Part shown: in pieces, positions 1 through 13,200 of the stretch
How the letters are laid out: each line of letters begins with the position of its first letter
How positions within the stretch are numbered: position 1 is the first letter of the stretch
Assembly (NCBI GenBank): GCA_030267565.1
Contig: BRXU01000006.1
Span: 5,010,001-5,074,000, forward strand
Source of the DNA: Pleodorina starrii
Taxonomy: Eukaryota > Chlorophyta > Chlorophyceae > Chlamydomonadales > Volvocaceae
Direction: 5' to 3'
Length of the DNA: 64,000 nt
Notes under the pieces: model-generated
Told to the model about the DNA's origin: nothing
What the model saw: the letters and a program-made list of their open reading frames with translations, nothing else
The model's database searches: none
Made by a program: the position numbers and the translations under genes

Positions 1-1708
1 ATTACCAAGGGCATCAAGGTCGCTGGTGTCAGCTGTTGAAAGGCGAACTCGCTGCATGTCCTTACAGTACAATGTATGTATCGTCCGTGTCTTTAGTCCT
101 TTTTATAATGGTCTCTATACTCGTTCTTCACTATTCACGTCATTGTGTTGGAAAGGAGGCTAGCCATTCTGAATGCCGTCAAGAAGGTCAGCCCACCGGG
201 CGGACTTTACTTGGTGTAAGGCTTGATGGCTCTCCTGCATTATTACGTATTTAATGCCTGGCTAAAAAATTAAAGGTGACAGGTCAAAACGTCGTCAGTG
301 GTTTCGGGTAAAGCATGTGACGAGCATCCTGGGGTCGTGCGGACTCGTAGAGCTCACAGCCGTTGGCGCTTAGTTTTATTTTTGCAGAACCTAAAAAAAT
401 GAGGCATTGCTTTGGAAATAACATGGCACTTCGCAGTGGGCTAAAATGTGGACGTTGAGACGAAGCGGGTACTCGTGAGTAGAAGGCCATAACTTCATCG
501 ACGCCTAGCTTGCCGATAGGAGATGCCTAATTGCACACCATTATTCATTCTTACATATGGCGCTGGGCAATGGATACAACAGGGCAGTGTCCTGCGGGCG
601 GTGCCTGACTCGCGATATTTTCCGGCTGCCCTGTTTTCCGGTACGTACACCCGGAACCAGGGCTACTACCTTCGCTGCGGACTCCCCGGGCCATACCTTC
701 GCTTGACCTGCTGAAGCTGCACCCAAAGATGCCAGAAATATACAATATGGGCGCTTACAAGCACGGTCGTTCTCACACCCCAAAGCACCTCTCCCCTGGC
801 ACTTTGTCGGAGAGCAGCAGAGCACGCAGAGCAGGCCTCCCCCCGGCATTGACACTCAGTCAAATATGGAGCACAAGGAAATGCCGGGAGGCGCCTGTGG
901 CAGTGTGGCTGCTGCATGAGCTGTTCGCAGGTGCGCTGCTGCTGGATAGATTGCGGTGCAGCTGGGTGCGGCAGGTGCTCCCCGGTGTGCTTCCCGGTGC
1001 TGTCACGACCCTCACGAAGCAACGGGTGAGTGACACAGCGCGTGACAAAAGTGGGACCGGGACCGCTTGGCCGGCCGTCGTCCGTCGCAGTGACCGCAAT
1101 GGGGCCAGCTCAGGGTTGCGGCCTCAACACACATACACACACATACACAAGGTACGGCCTTGATCTCGCCTTGAGCCGGTTGGGTTGGGTGCCGTCGCCA
1201 GCATCCCAGATGGAAAGGTGGCGCTACCTACCTGTACCGGTACCTTGGAAATGTTCGGCCTCGCCTCAATTCGCAAGCAAGGCGCGGCTCGGCTCATGTT
1301 CTGTTGGCATGCATGCAACGTTGCGGAGTTGCGGAGGCATGGCGGCGGCGGGATGAACAACGCATTACAGGTACGCACACCTCGTCGTAACGGTCACCCA
1401 ACATCAGCGCAGCGAGTGTGGGGGCGGTCAAGTCAAATGAATCGAGCGGTACACAACTCTCTCTCCGCGTCGCGTCCAAAAAATGAACACAGCTCAAAAG
1501 TGAATCCCTCGTAACGGCCCCAAACGACACAAGGCGCCTCACGAAAACCCTTCACAGGCAGCCTCACAGGCAGGCATATCAACCGGCGGCAGCAGGCAGG
1601 TGCACAGATGTACAAGCAGGCGGGTGCAAGAGGTGCCGCTTTCCTCCTCATGTTCCTTCCTCGCTGCACAAGCAGGTAGGAGCAGGTGTTGTAGTAGACT
1701 TGTAGTAG

Positions 1709-1769
<61 letters not shown>

Positions 1770-4211
1770 CACGTTGTAGCACGACTATCGTCTGCAAGTG
1801 GCCGCAAGTCGCAGGGCAGGTCCTTACTTTGTTAGGTTGACGTGGCAAAAAGTAAGCAGCCGCGCACATTAAACACACAACCAACGCGCCCCCATGCGCC
1901 CCCACACGTTCCCACCCTGCAAGGCGCCAAGTTACCCCCAAGAGCCGCGGCCCCCCGCCTTCTCCGCGGGTTTACAGTAACCTGCCGGAGGGGCAGCCTG
2001 TCACAGCGGCCCAGTGCAACGCCACTTCATTCGAATCAATCGACTCCCCCACCTCACGACCCCGCCAGGGCAGAGGGCGAAGAAGCCGTCGGCTCAGCCG
2101 TAGTTGTAAAAACATTCGCCCACCACCGCCATCGCCCTCGGAGAACAGTCAGCACCAAACACCCGCCCGCCGCCGCAGCCGCCGCCGGCCCCCAAGCTAA
2201 ACAGACGCAGGCGCGCCGCGTGCATGTTCTGCCGCGCCGCATCCCTGCCTCCTCCCCTGCCCCCACACCGCATTTCCCCAACCGGGCAAGATGCCTCCAC
2301 GGCGGCTCCCCCCGCGCCGCAGCGCCTGCAGCAGCTGCCACAGCTGCCATCGGTTGTAGCGCGCAGGCACCTCACCTCACCTCACATCACATCACCTCAC
2401 CTCGAGATTATCTCACGCATATATAAGGGTTCCGGCTGGGGTGCAGCGCCGGGAACACGGCGCTTCGTACGGCACCGAGACCGGCCCGGTGCAACCCACA
2501 CGGCCTTCCCCCCCGCACACAAATACACGCGCCCGCACTCACCACGACAACAACCACGACAACCGCGATGAGACATAGCCTGCATTGCCGCATTGCATTG
2601 CCGCCTCTCCTCTCCTCTCAGGCAACATCTTACCGTCCCTTTGCTCACCTCTCCGCTCCGGCCCCCCGACGCTCGTCTGCCAGCCGAGGGCGCGCGGCTC
2701 CGAAACCACAACCCGCCCAACGTCACCGCCACCATCACCACCGCGGCGCATAGCAACCCCAACCTAGCAATGCTGGACCCGCTTCGTAGCCCACAGAATC
2801 AAGTTCCGTGCGCCAACAGCGGTTTCTATTCTTCAGATATGACAGTACGGCATCGCAATTCTTTTCCCCCAACAAGAGAACAACGGCTGCGCTTGAAACG
2901 AAACGAAACGAAACGAGTTAAAAAGCCAGAAAGCCACCGATGCGCGGGGCCGCTTCCTTGCTCCGGGCCGCGGAGAGTCGTAGCCACGAAACGAAACGGG
3001 GTAATAGGATATTAACAACGGCACCGCTGCGGAGGGACGTAGGCGACCGAGAACCGCCCAGTAATGAGGAAGGACGAATGAGCCCAGTAGAGTCGTGTGC
3101 CGGATATGACGGGGGGGGGGAGCTGCCGCTGCAGTCTATTGATGGGGCTTCCGCAGCACCCGCCAACAGCCAACAGCGGCAGCCCCACAACAGGAAGCAC
3201 GTGTGCGCGCCCGGCCCGGGTCCGCCGGGACACGGGCAAAGGGCCGCATGGCGTTGAAGGGGCCGGCGTGAAAACGAGGGTCCGCGACGATGGTTCAATG
3301 TCGGATGGCATCAGTCTCATGGCGCGGACAAGAGGCCCGATCGCATCCCCCGCAACGCCCACGAAGCCGTAACACAACCCGCCGAGGGGTGATGGCGGTC
3401 GCGGCCCCGCCTCCGGCGCTCTGCGGACATCTCCCAGCCAGCCCTCCCCCCCATTGCTCCCACACCCAAAGCAGCTCTACGCCAGCACCCGCACCGCAAT
3501 GCCCCAAGACCCTAAACATTAAAAGCGGCGGCCTCGCGGCATCGCGCAGCGCTCGGCACTCGGCCGGTGAGTAAGGACCAACAGCTGAACCAGCCCGGCC
3601 CACCCGCCCCCGATGCGGCGTTGACGTTTGACGTGGTGGCGAGGTGCGTTAAGTGTGCAGTGACGTGCGCTCTCCCCCCGACCCCCTTGTATGAAGGTAG
3701 TAAACCAACGGCGATGGCCGCGTCCTTCAACCCCCCTGGCGGTTAAGTGCGCTTGGCCTAAGGGGCTGCATCCCCCTGCCCCTGCTGTGCCCCCGCACCT
3801 CTCCTGCCTCGTGCCCCCCCCCCTCTCCTACCCGCACATTTACCCAGCTGCCCCGTGCTGTGCCCCCGCCTCCCGCCATCGCCCCCCGCCTGCGCCTCGC
3901 TGGGCTGCCCGCGCTGCAGCGGCCGACCCACGGGTCAGCTGCCGCAGGCGTCTGCCCCCACACCCACCCCGACCCCCTACACCAACCGCATGCTCCGGAT
4001 ACAGCGTCCGCTCCCCGCAGTCAGCTCTTTCCCCTTCCCCCGCCGCCCCGGTGTGCCCTCCCCGCCTTTCGGCGAGTGAGACCGCCCCCGCCCCCCCGCG
4101 CTCCCACGTCCGCGCCCCCGGCCCCAACCTGCACCCGCCCCCTGGCCCGGACCGGTGCCTCTGCGTCCCTCCCTCCCCACCCCCCCTGCCTCCCGTGGGC
4201 AGATCCTCCCA
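1..4211. other. no gene recognised; low-complexity intergenic DNA
   Basis: I find no reading frame here with a recognisable domain or protein-like composition on either strand. Open frames are short, overlap in several frames and are rich in Pro/Arg/Ala, as expected of GC-rich non-coding DNA. The right part must hold the 3' UTR of the minus-strand kinase gene ending at 4212. A TATA-like string (catatataagg) lies near 2417-2427 without an attached gene, and CACCT/CACAT direct repeats lie at about 2368-2401. Confidence 0.6.
1708..1764. repeat. (GTT)19 microsatellite
   Basis: An uninterrupted run of about 19 GTT trinucleotides (CAA on the minus strand). It makes poly-Gln or poly-Asn shadow reading frames on the minus strand that are not supported as genes. 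Confidence 0.95.
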
Positions 4212-7200
4212 TTACGCGGGATGGGGCGACCTGGCAACCGCGGGTGACTGGTGCCCAAAGTGCTGCTGCTGGTGCTGCTGATGGTGCTGCTGCTGGTGGT
4301 GCTGTTGGTGGCGCGCCTCTGACTGCAACTGACTGAGCTGCGCCTTGATCTGCGCAACCACCTGTACGGCGCTCGGCCGCTTGTGCGGCTCTGCGGCCCA
4401 GCACTGCTGCGCCAGCACCCTGCGGGTTGGGGGAGGGGGTTGGGGGTTGGGTTGGGGGTTGGGTCGGGGGTTGGGGGAGGGGGTGATCAACGGGGCTTGA
4501 GAGGGTGTGGAGGCGGGTCAAAGGGGTGGAGGCGGTTCTCCTCCTTTTCCATGTGCGTGTTCATTTGCGGGGCCAGCAAGAGGACAGAGCAAGCGCTGCC
4601 AGGGACCTGCGCTGCGCTGCGCCGCGCGCTGCAGCCGGCAGGTTTGGGACCCGCGCACTGCAGGCCGCGCTGCACCGCACGTGCGCCGCGGGGTCAAGCC
4701 TGGCCTGCTCAAGTCCGATCAGGCGCGAGATGCGGAGCCACGCCCAAGCCCCACCGCAGCGCACCGCAGCGCAGCGCAGCACGCGACTGCCCACCTCGCC
4801 ACTCCCAGCCCCTCCCCTCCCTCGCGGGACGTGTCGTGTGGTGTGCACCGCACATGCCTAGGTACGGCGTCACCTGATTAGGCACGAGGTACCTGCACCT
4901 GCAGGAGGTTAATGGGTTCCAGGTACGCACCTGTACGGCACGGGCACCTCGGCGGTGAAGGTGGGTCGCAGCCCCCGGCGCACCGCCGCCCCGATCTGCT
5001 CCGGAGCCAGCTCCTTGTACGGCCGGTAGCCCCGGCCGCTGGCGATCTCCCACATCACAATGCCCAGCGCTGCGGCCGGAGGTACCGTAGGGGGAGAACC
5101 GGGTTGGTGGGAGAAGGGGAGGCAGTGGGATGAGTTGGGTGAGTTGAGGAGTGGAATAGGGAGGAGGAGGGCCTGAGAGTGAGGACAACGGCCCGGGCGG
5201 TTGCGTCCAGTCACAACATTGGCGACGGGGCGGCCGGGGGCGGGGAGCAGGGGCCCTTCCCCCGCCGCGGGTTCAAGCCCCAGCCACCCCGCCCCGTCTC
5301 CCCCGGCCCTGTGGCCCCGCTCACCGAATATGTCGCTCGAGGCATCCACACGGGAATCTGCAGCCAGCAGCCAACAGGCGGAGGACAGGGCAAGAGTTCA
5401 GCAGCAGCAGCAGCAGGCCAGCAGCAGCAGCAACAAAGGGCTCAGTAGCAGTGGCGGCGAAAGAGCAGCCAACCACAGCGGCGGTGCCGACCCACATCAG
5501 AGGTCAAGTCATTGATTGACGCACGGAGCCCGGTGCAGCAGCAACACGGAAGCAGCAACGGCAGCAGCAGCACGGAAGCTGAAATCGCAAGGCCGAGCCT
5601 CACGCCAATCACGGCCCCCCTCACTATCTCGTATACACATCCCTCATCCCTCATGCAGGGACATCATCCTGCCACTCGCCCCCCCTCCACTCACTGTTGT
5701 CCATGCTCTCCGGGCTCATGTGCGTGATCCTGTGGACCCCAATGGGTGATTGGAGGGGGGCACCGAGGCAGGGAGTAGTGGGTGGGTGGGTGGGCGGGGG
5801 AGGGGGGTCAACGTGAATGAGGGGGTGGAGGGGGACCGGACCCGGCAGACAGCCGGCGTGGGGCCGCGCCCCCCCCCCCACATGAAACACTGCTCGATTC
5901 GCACAGCTGCAGGCGGGCAGGCGCGCAGGCAGGCAGGCAGGCAGGCAGGCAGTCAGAATAAGCACAACAATCCCTTCCCTTTTTCACCAGCCAACATTCG
6001 TCCTCGCCCCCTTGCCCGGCACCCACAGCAACGCAGCCTCAGGCCGCCCGGCCCAGCCACACGGAACCCCCTTCACCCGCCCCTGCACCAACCTCCCCGC
6101 ATCCCCCCTCCCCGCACCCCAACCCACACACCCCCCAATCCGATTCCGCCCCTCACCACCCGCAGCACTCACGTGCCCCAGGACTGCTCCTGAATGGCGA
6201 ACCAGCGGCCGCTGCCTGCGCCCCCCTCGCCCGGGCCCAGCCCCAGGAAGCCCTCCTCCCCGGGGGAACCCACGGACATGTCCTCGGGAGGCTGGAACTG
6301 CGGCGACGAGAGGGGGAGGGAGGGGGGGCAGGGCCAAGAGCGGCAAGAGTGAAGGACGAGCAAGGGAGGACATTACTCGCGTGGAGGGGTGAAACCGGAA
6401 ACCCGGGCTGGTGGAAGGGAGGTGCAGGTGCAGGTGCAGCGGCAGCGGCAGCAGCGACAAGGGAGTTGGGGCAGCCGTGATGCCATGAGCCCTACCCGAA
6501 CCCGGCTTCATGACCCCTCTCCCCCCTATTTCCCACACCCTCCGTTTCTACTCCCTCCCGCCCCCATAGTGTATCCCCTCTCCAAGGGTGTAACCCCCCT
6601 CAAGGGGAGCTCACGCGCCTTGAGAGTAGGAGGGGGCCCCTTTCCACCAGCCTCCGTCCAGCGCCCCCCCCCACACACGGTCACACGCACACACCTGGTC
6701 CAGCACGATCGCCGACCCAAAGTCCGCCAGTTTGCAGGTCCAGCCCCGCGGGTCGGTGGGGGAGGAGCGGAGCAGGATGTTGGCAGACTTGATGTCTGGG
6801 GGGCGTGACATGGCATGACACGACATGACACGGTCGGGTGGGATTGGGTTAGGAGGGAGGGAGAGGGGGTCGGGGAAGCGGGGCGGGAGGTGGCAAGAGG
6901 GAGAGCAGGGAGGGCAGCGGAGGAGGGTTGCGGGCCCTTTGCGAGCAAGCAGGAAGGAGGGTAGGAAGGGTTCGAGCAAAGCGGGCGGGGCGGTGCGGTG
7001 CGGAGTAAACAGACGGACGGACAGAATAGCTACGCGCCGCAGCTTCCAACGCCCGGCCCACCACCTGCCATCTCGTCCCGCCACCTCCCCCCACCACTCC
7101 CCCACCGCTACCCCACTCCCTCACTCACCCCGGTGCAGCAGGCGGCGGGCGTGCAGGTACCTCAGCGCACAAGCCACCTCCAGAACAGTCAGATAGATGC

Positions 7201-10200
7201 CCTGATGGAGAGGGAGGGGCAGGTGGAGGTGGCGGTGGAGGGGGTTGCAAGGAAAAGGGGAATGTAGGCGAGCCCAAACGCGGGAAGGGGCAAGGGAGTG
7301 GGGCGAGGAGGGGAAGGGGGAGGAGGGTTATCGGTGAAGAGGCCCAACTGCACGACAGGGCAGCCTGAGTAAGGGCCTGCGGCAATCTGGTCCTGACCCG
7401 CGGAGGTGGGGTCAGGGGCAGCATGGGGGGGGGGGCGGTGGGGAAGACGACAACGCACAAGTCGTGTCAAGTCACGCTGCCAAGGGTCGTCAGTGCGGCG
7501 GAGCTACCCAGCACGCGAAGGGGGGGGGGCAGCTCAGTGGCGGCAGCACACGCTGACGTGGCCGGCCAGGGACAGCTCCCTGCCCTCCGCCTACCTACTG
7601 GCCACATTCACCCCGGCCGCCTCGGCGACTCCGCTGCGGTTCTCCCTTCTTACTCCCCTCGGCTCCTCCCCCCTTCTCCCACGTACCGGTATATAAAGGA
7701 GCATATCACTCCCTGACCCCCCTCCCCCCCCCTCCCCCACCCCCCCCTCCCCCCCACTCGCTCCCGCACACTCACCACCATGTCCAGCACCCGCGAGCCC
7801 CTGCCCGGCCTGCCCGGCTCCTCCTCCCTCACGAGCAGCCGCGGGAAGGACCTCTCCTCCAGCTTGGAAGCCAGGGAGCCGCTGTCGCACAGCTCCATGC
7901 ACAGGGCCACGAACACGGGCTTGGAGCCTGAGGGGGGAGGGGGGAGGGGGGAGGGGGGAGGGGGGGAAGGAGGGGCGGGGCGAGAAATACGGAGGCGACG
8001 TAGGTACCGTAAGCGGACCCAGCAGGGGAAAGGCGGGGGGAGCAGGGTGTGAGCGTTTTGGGAGGTCTGGGTGAAGCAAATGGAAGCGCGGACGCCAACT
8101 CGCCCGGCCGACCCGTGGGTCCGTCGCCGTCCCGCCCATCCACCAGCGTCCAGTACGCCTCACCCACCCAGCCACCCATCCATCCGCTCACCCAGCCACC
8201 CACCCGTCTTGTCCAGTGTCATGTCCTCGGGCCCCTGCCGCCGCAGCGCATAGGCAGTGGAGCCGCCGTCGCGCTTTACCCGCTCCAAAATCACATTGTC
8301 GTACACAGCATAAACCTGCAGGCACGCGGACAATGGGGTTTTCGAGGCTGGAACGGAGGTCGGAAGGCGGTCATAATCAGCATAACCACACCGCCTTGCA
8401 GCCAAGCGCCCTAGCCCAGCCCAGCCCAGCTCGCCCCAGCGTAACCTCACTGACTTCCTGGCCCAGCCCAGCCCAGCCCAGCCCAGCCCAGCCCAGCCCA
8501 GCCCAGCCCAGCCCAGCCCAGCCCAGCCCAGCCCAGCCCAACCCACACCCCAGCGCGCCCCGGACTATGGTAATTTCGCAACCCCCACCACCACGCCAAC
8601 CCCACCACCACCACGCCAACCCCACCACCCACCCACCCACCCTCCCCCGGATTGACTTAATAAACAAATCGAGAGCCCCGGCTCTCACCGTTGTGATGTT
8701 GACGTGGCTAATGCTCCGCATCACCGCCAGCTCCATGGCATTACGCAGCATGTCCCTCCGCGCCTGTTTGAGCTTGGAGGAAGACACAGACACGCGGCCG
8801 CCCGGAGGAGCCGCGCCATCGTACGGCGCCACCTGCCCCCCTTGCCCCTGACCCTGACCCTGCGGCGACTGGCCCTGTCCCTGTCCCTGCTGCGAGGCCG
8901 ACTGCCGCGGCGGCGCGCCGCCGGCGCTGCCTCCCTTGCCTCTGCCGGGCGACCCGTGGGTCGGTGTTGCGGGCTGCGGCGGCGCCTGCTTGCCTCCGCC
9001 TGCTGGTCCCACCGCTGGCGGCTCCTGCTGCCCCAGCGCCTTGACGGTGGTAGCTAGCAGCAGCTGGTCCACCTCGGGCATCTGGATGATCTTGACAGCA
9101 ACCTGGCAGCAGCACGAGTAGGTTTGATGCCATCTCAATAAAAATTTCACCAACTGGTTATCCTGGGCTTTGGGTTTGAAACATTAAAAAAAAATTAAAT
9201 GTTTCAAACCCAAAGCCCAGGATAACCAGTTGGTGAAGAAACATGGCTACCCAAGCAGGGGTGGTGAAGGCAGGTGGGTCAGGGAACCGGGTAACGAGGG
9301 CACGAGGCGCCCGACTGGGGGGGGCAACGCCAGCTGAGCACCCCGCCGGTCGCTGCCACGGCAAGCCCCGCCCCCAACCGCTCGGCCCTGCCCCCAACCC
9401 ACCCCTCCTCGCTCAGCCCAGCCCAGCTCCTCCCCCCCCGGCCCCGCCCCCTCACCGGCACAGTCCCCAGCATGCCGCACAGCACCACTCCGCTGCCTCC
9501 GTCCCCCAGCACCCCGCTCAGTCGCAGGTCCTCCAGCTCCAGGTCCATGGAGCGCCGGGCGGAAACAATGGCGCTGGAGGGGGAGGGAGGGGGGGCGTGT
9601 GGAGTGGATACCGTAGCGGGGAGTGGAGAGGGGAAGCGGGCGGGGTGGGGGGTTGGGGGACTGCGGGGGGTTGTGGGGGGAGCAGGCGGGCACGACGGCT
9701 GGTGGCATAGCAGCAGCAGCAGCCGCAAGGGCGGCCCATTGCCAGCCCGAGGAGCCCGTTCGTGCCTATCGTGGTCGTGCCACTCATTGTCGTACCTATC
9801 GAAGTGTGGCTCGTCCATCTGGGCGGTGCTCCGCAATGTGGACATCAGCGACTCCACAAGCAAGCCTGCGGGGCGGGGCGGGGCGGGGCGGGGCGGGGCG
9901 GTGGGGTCCAGGGAGTGATATGCTCCTTTATAAAATAATGAGTCACTGCGGACGTTGATGATCAAGCTGCGACAGCCGCTGAACCTCCGGAACTGTTAAA
10001 GTTATCCCACCCATTCCCAAACGTTACCGACATTGCTGCTTGACCCGCGGTGGGGTCAGTTAAGAGTCGCGGTCAACCGTTAAAGAGTTGTGGTGTGCAG
10101 ACCACCCCGCACACCGGTCTGCGGTGGTGCGGTGGTCCGCACCACCCCACCACCACACACCGGTTGGTTGGTTCGGGCTGGATCGGGCGAGGGAGCAGCG

Positions 10201-13200
10201 CAGCACAACACGGGGACGCGGCGACCATCCCTCTCCCCCTCGCCCCCGGGGAAACCCATCCGCCCCCCCACCCTCCACGCGCCCAGCCCTCCACCCACCC
10301 ATGTGCTGCCTCATGCTGCTCGTGCCGTCCGCCTCAGACACCGTCAGAACCGCCGCGGGCGTGGCTGGCACTCGCGGCGCGATGGCCGGGTAGTCGGGCA
10401 GGTTGGAGGGGAATATGTCGTCATCCTCCTGCTCCCGGATGGCGCTGCTGTAGGCGGCAGCAGTGGAGCCGGTGCGGCGGGCACCCACCGCGGCAGTGCT
10501 GGCGGCGCTGCGCCGAGCCGTCGTGCGCGCCGCCGTGGCGCGGTCGACGTCCTCGTCGTCCTCCTCGCCTTCGGCCCGTGGGTCGCTGCTGAGCATCACG
10601 TCGCCCTCCTCGTGGGTGGGTGAGGCGTCCTCCTCCTCCTCCTCCGCCTCGGCGGTGCTCTCGAACAACCCCCGGTCCTGGCGCGAAGAAAAAAAGGGTG
10701 GGTGTGGTCGGGATGGGGGCCGGCCGACAGTGAACGGATGCACGTATGGAAGCGGCGGTGGCGGTGCGTGTGGAATTGGAGTTGCGGCGCTGCCTGAGAA
10801 GCGGGGGAGTGGCGGCAGCGGAAGAGGCAACAGAGGCGAGCGCCCCCTTCCCCGTTGGCTCGCGACCATGTAATCCCCCCCGTCCCTCACCTGGCACAGC
10901 GAGATGACGTTGCCGGGCGGCTGCACCGCGGATCCGCCGTGGGTCCTCGCTGCAGGGGCGGGCGGGTGGAGAGGAGGGCAGCGACTCGGCAGCGGGCACC
11001 CCAAGATATAGAGCACGGAGGAGGAGGAGGCGGCCGCGGCCGGACGGAGTTCAGCGACTGGCCCATACCGGCGGCCGGCTGTGTGTGGGCAAAGGTTAGT
11101 CAGGGCCTCCATCCGGCGGCATCCAGTCCTGCCCTCTTCCCCACCCCACCGCATCCCTCGGCTTGAAAGCGCGCACAGGCACAACCGCCTGACCTCCCCA
11201 CCTGCCTCTCCACCCAGCCATCCAGCCACCCACCCAGCCCAGCCGCCCCGGCCCTGCACTCACCCGAGCCGTCGTGTGTCTGCGGAAACACCCGCCCCGA
11301 AGCCTCCGGCGCCGGCAGCCCCGGCCGCGGCGGTGTATCCAGCCGACCCACCGACCCCTGGGTCAGCGACGGCCGGCAGCCCGCGTCCGTGAACGCCGCC
11401 AGCAGCTGCGCACTCGCGCCCAGCGACATGCCGGGACCCGGCACACCGCCCACCAGACTCGCCACGCCGTTCAGAGGCACGAGCTTGCAGGAGCTGGCCC
11501 GCGTGACGGTCCCAATCGAGGGCTCCAAAACCATTCCGGCCACGGGGCGGAGACCCGACGCGTCCAGTGGCGACTGCGCAAAGCCCGCCACGCCGGCATT
11601 GGGAATCGCGCCGGGGCCACCCAAGCTGGCGGCGGTGGCGTGGTGGCCGTTGCCAGCGCCGGCGGCGGATGGGGGCGTCCCGGCGGTGGCGTGCGGGTCG
11701 GGCCGGCCGCCGGGCGGCAGGTTGGGCGGCGTGCTGGGTACGACAGCGTACGACCCTGGCACACCGGAGCAGAGGGTCTGGAACTCCGCTTCAAGGTCTG
11801 TGGCCACTTTGCTGCGGACCAGCCGGGACAGCATCTATAGGGGGAGAATGGAATTGCGAGTGGAAGGGCGGGGGAGTTTGAAAACCCGATGACGGGGTGT
11901 GTGTGTGTGGAAAAAGCAGTCCGAAGACGAGGGATGGGTGCGGCAGTAGCAGCTGGCAAAGCCGTGACAGTGCGGTGTTGGGAGGCGGTTCTAGCTGGGT
12001 TGCAGCTTACTACGCGCCCACACCGACTCCCATGCGCCACCACCACCAACAACACCCACGCGGCGCTCCTCCTCCCGGCCAACCCCACTACTAGCCAGAT
12101 CAGCTCCCGCGAGAGAAACGCAACGCACCACGCTCAGCATCTGCCGGCAGCTGGTGTGTGCGCTGGACACCAGCAGCGGCGGCAGCCGGGTGGGGAAGGC
12201 CAGGTACAGCGCCAGCACCGCCCCCGCCGCCGCACCGCCTCCTCCTCCTCCGCCTCCTCCGCCGGCTCCCGAGCTCGCCGCGTCCGCCTGCCCCCCGTGC
12301 TGCTGCCCCACTTGCCCCACGTCCACGCCTATGAGCACCAGCGACTGCATGGCGATGCGCCCCGTGGACCGCTCCGAGGCGAAGATGTTGGAGTCGGAGG
12401 CGTCGGCGGTCATGTCGGCCCCGCGGACACCGCCCGCCATCAGCATGCACACGTCACGAGAGGGCTGGTGCACATCCTGGGGGTGGGGGGAGGAGAGGAG
12501 AGGAGAGGGAGGAGAGGAAGGAAAGCGGGGGCGAGTGTGTGTGGTGTTGCTGGATGGGGTGTTGAGAATGACATGCGGTGAGGGGATGCGTACGCGTATG
12601 CGTATTTCGGACTGCTGTTCTGTTCTGTACTGAGGGTAGAAAGAGTCGATCCAGATACTCGCCCCATCCGCCCGCCAACCCACCCACCCACCCAGCACAA
12701 CAAACCTGCCTGCCTAGTATCTCCCGTCCTGACCATCCGCGCCCCCTCTCGCATCCGTTCTTTCTCTACCAACCCCGCCTCCAGCCCCTCCAGCCCAGCC
12801 CCACCTGCACGTGCCGCCCGCAGTCCGCCACCGCCAGCCCCGAGTACACCCCATCCGGCCCTCTCCCTTCCGCAGCGGCGATCATCCGCTGCAGCAGCGT
12901 GTGCGACAGCTGGAACCCTTTGGCGCGCAGCGACGGCACAACGCCCGAAGCCACCGCCGCCGCTGCCGCCGCCGCCTTGCAGGCGTGTCCCCCCGGCGTC
13001 ATCCGCCCGCCCATTCCGCTGACGCAGGCGACGGAGGCGGTGCCGAGGCGCGAGACGTCCGGGTTGGGCCCCATGCTGGTGGCGCTGCCGGCGGTATTGG
13101 CGGAGGCGGCGCTGGTGGCGAAGCCGCCGCCGGTGGCGGCGGCGGCGGCGGCTGCGGAGCGCGCCGCCGCCTGCTCCATGAGACTGCGTTTGCTGTTGGA

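Noticed and set aside
1433..1941. Minus-strand poly-Gln and poly-Asn ORFs
   Set aside because: Translation of the (GTT)19 microsatellite; no flanking protein-like sequence.
8377..8632. Gly-Trp-Ala-Gly-Leu repeat protein
   Set aside because: Product of the (CCCAG)n tract in an intron.
7692..9932. The inverted pair of TATAAAGGAGCATATC motifs as ends of one transposon
   Set aside because: The enclosed 2.2 kb contains conserved kinase exons, so the pair are separate dispersed copies.
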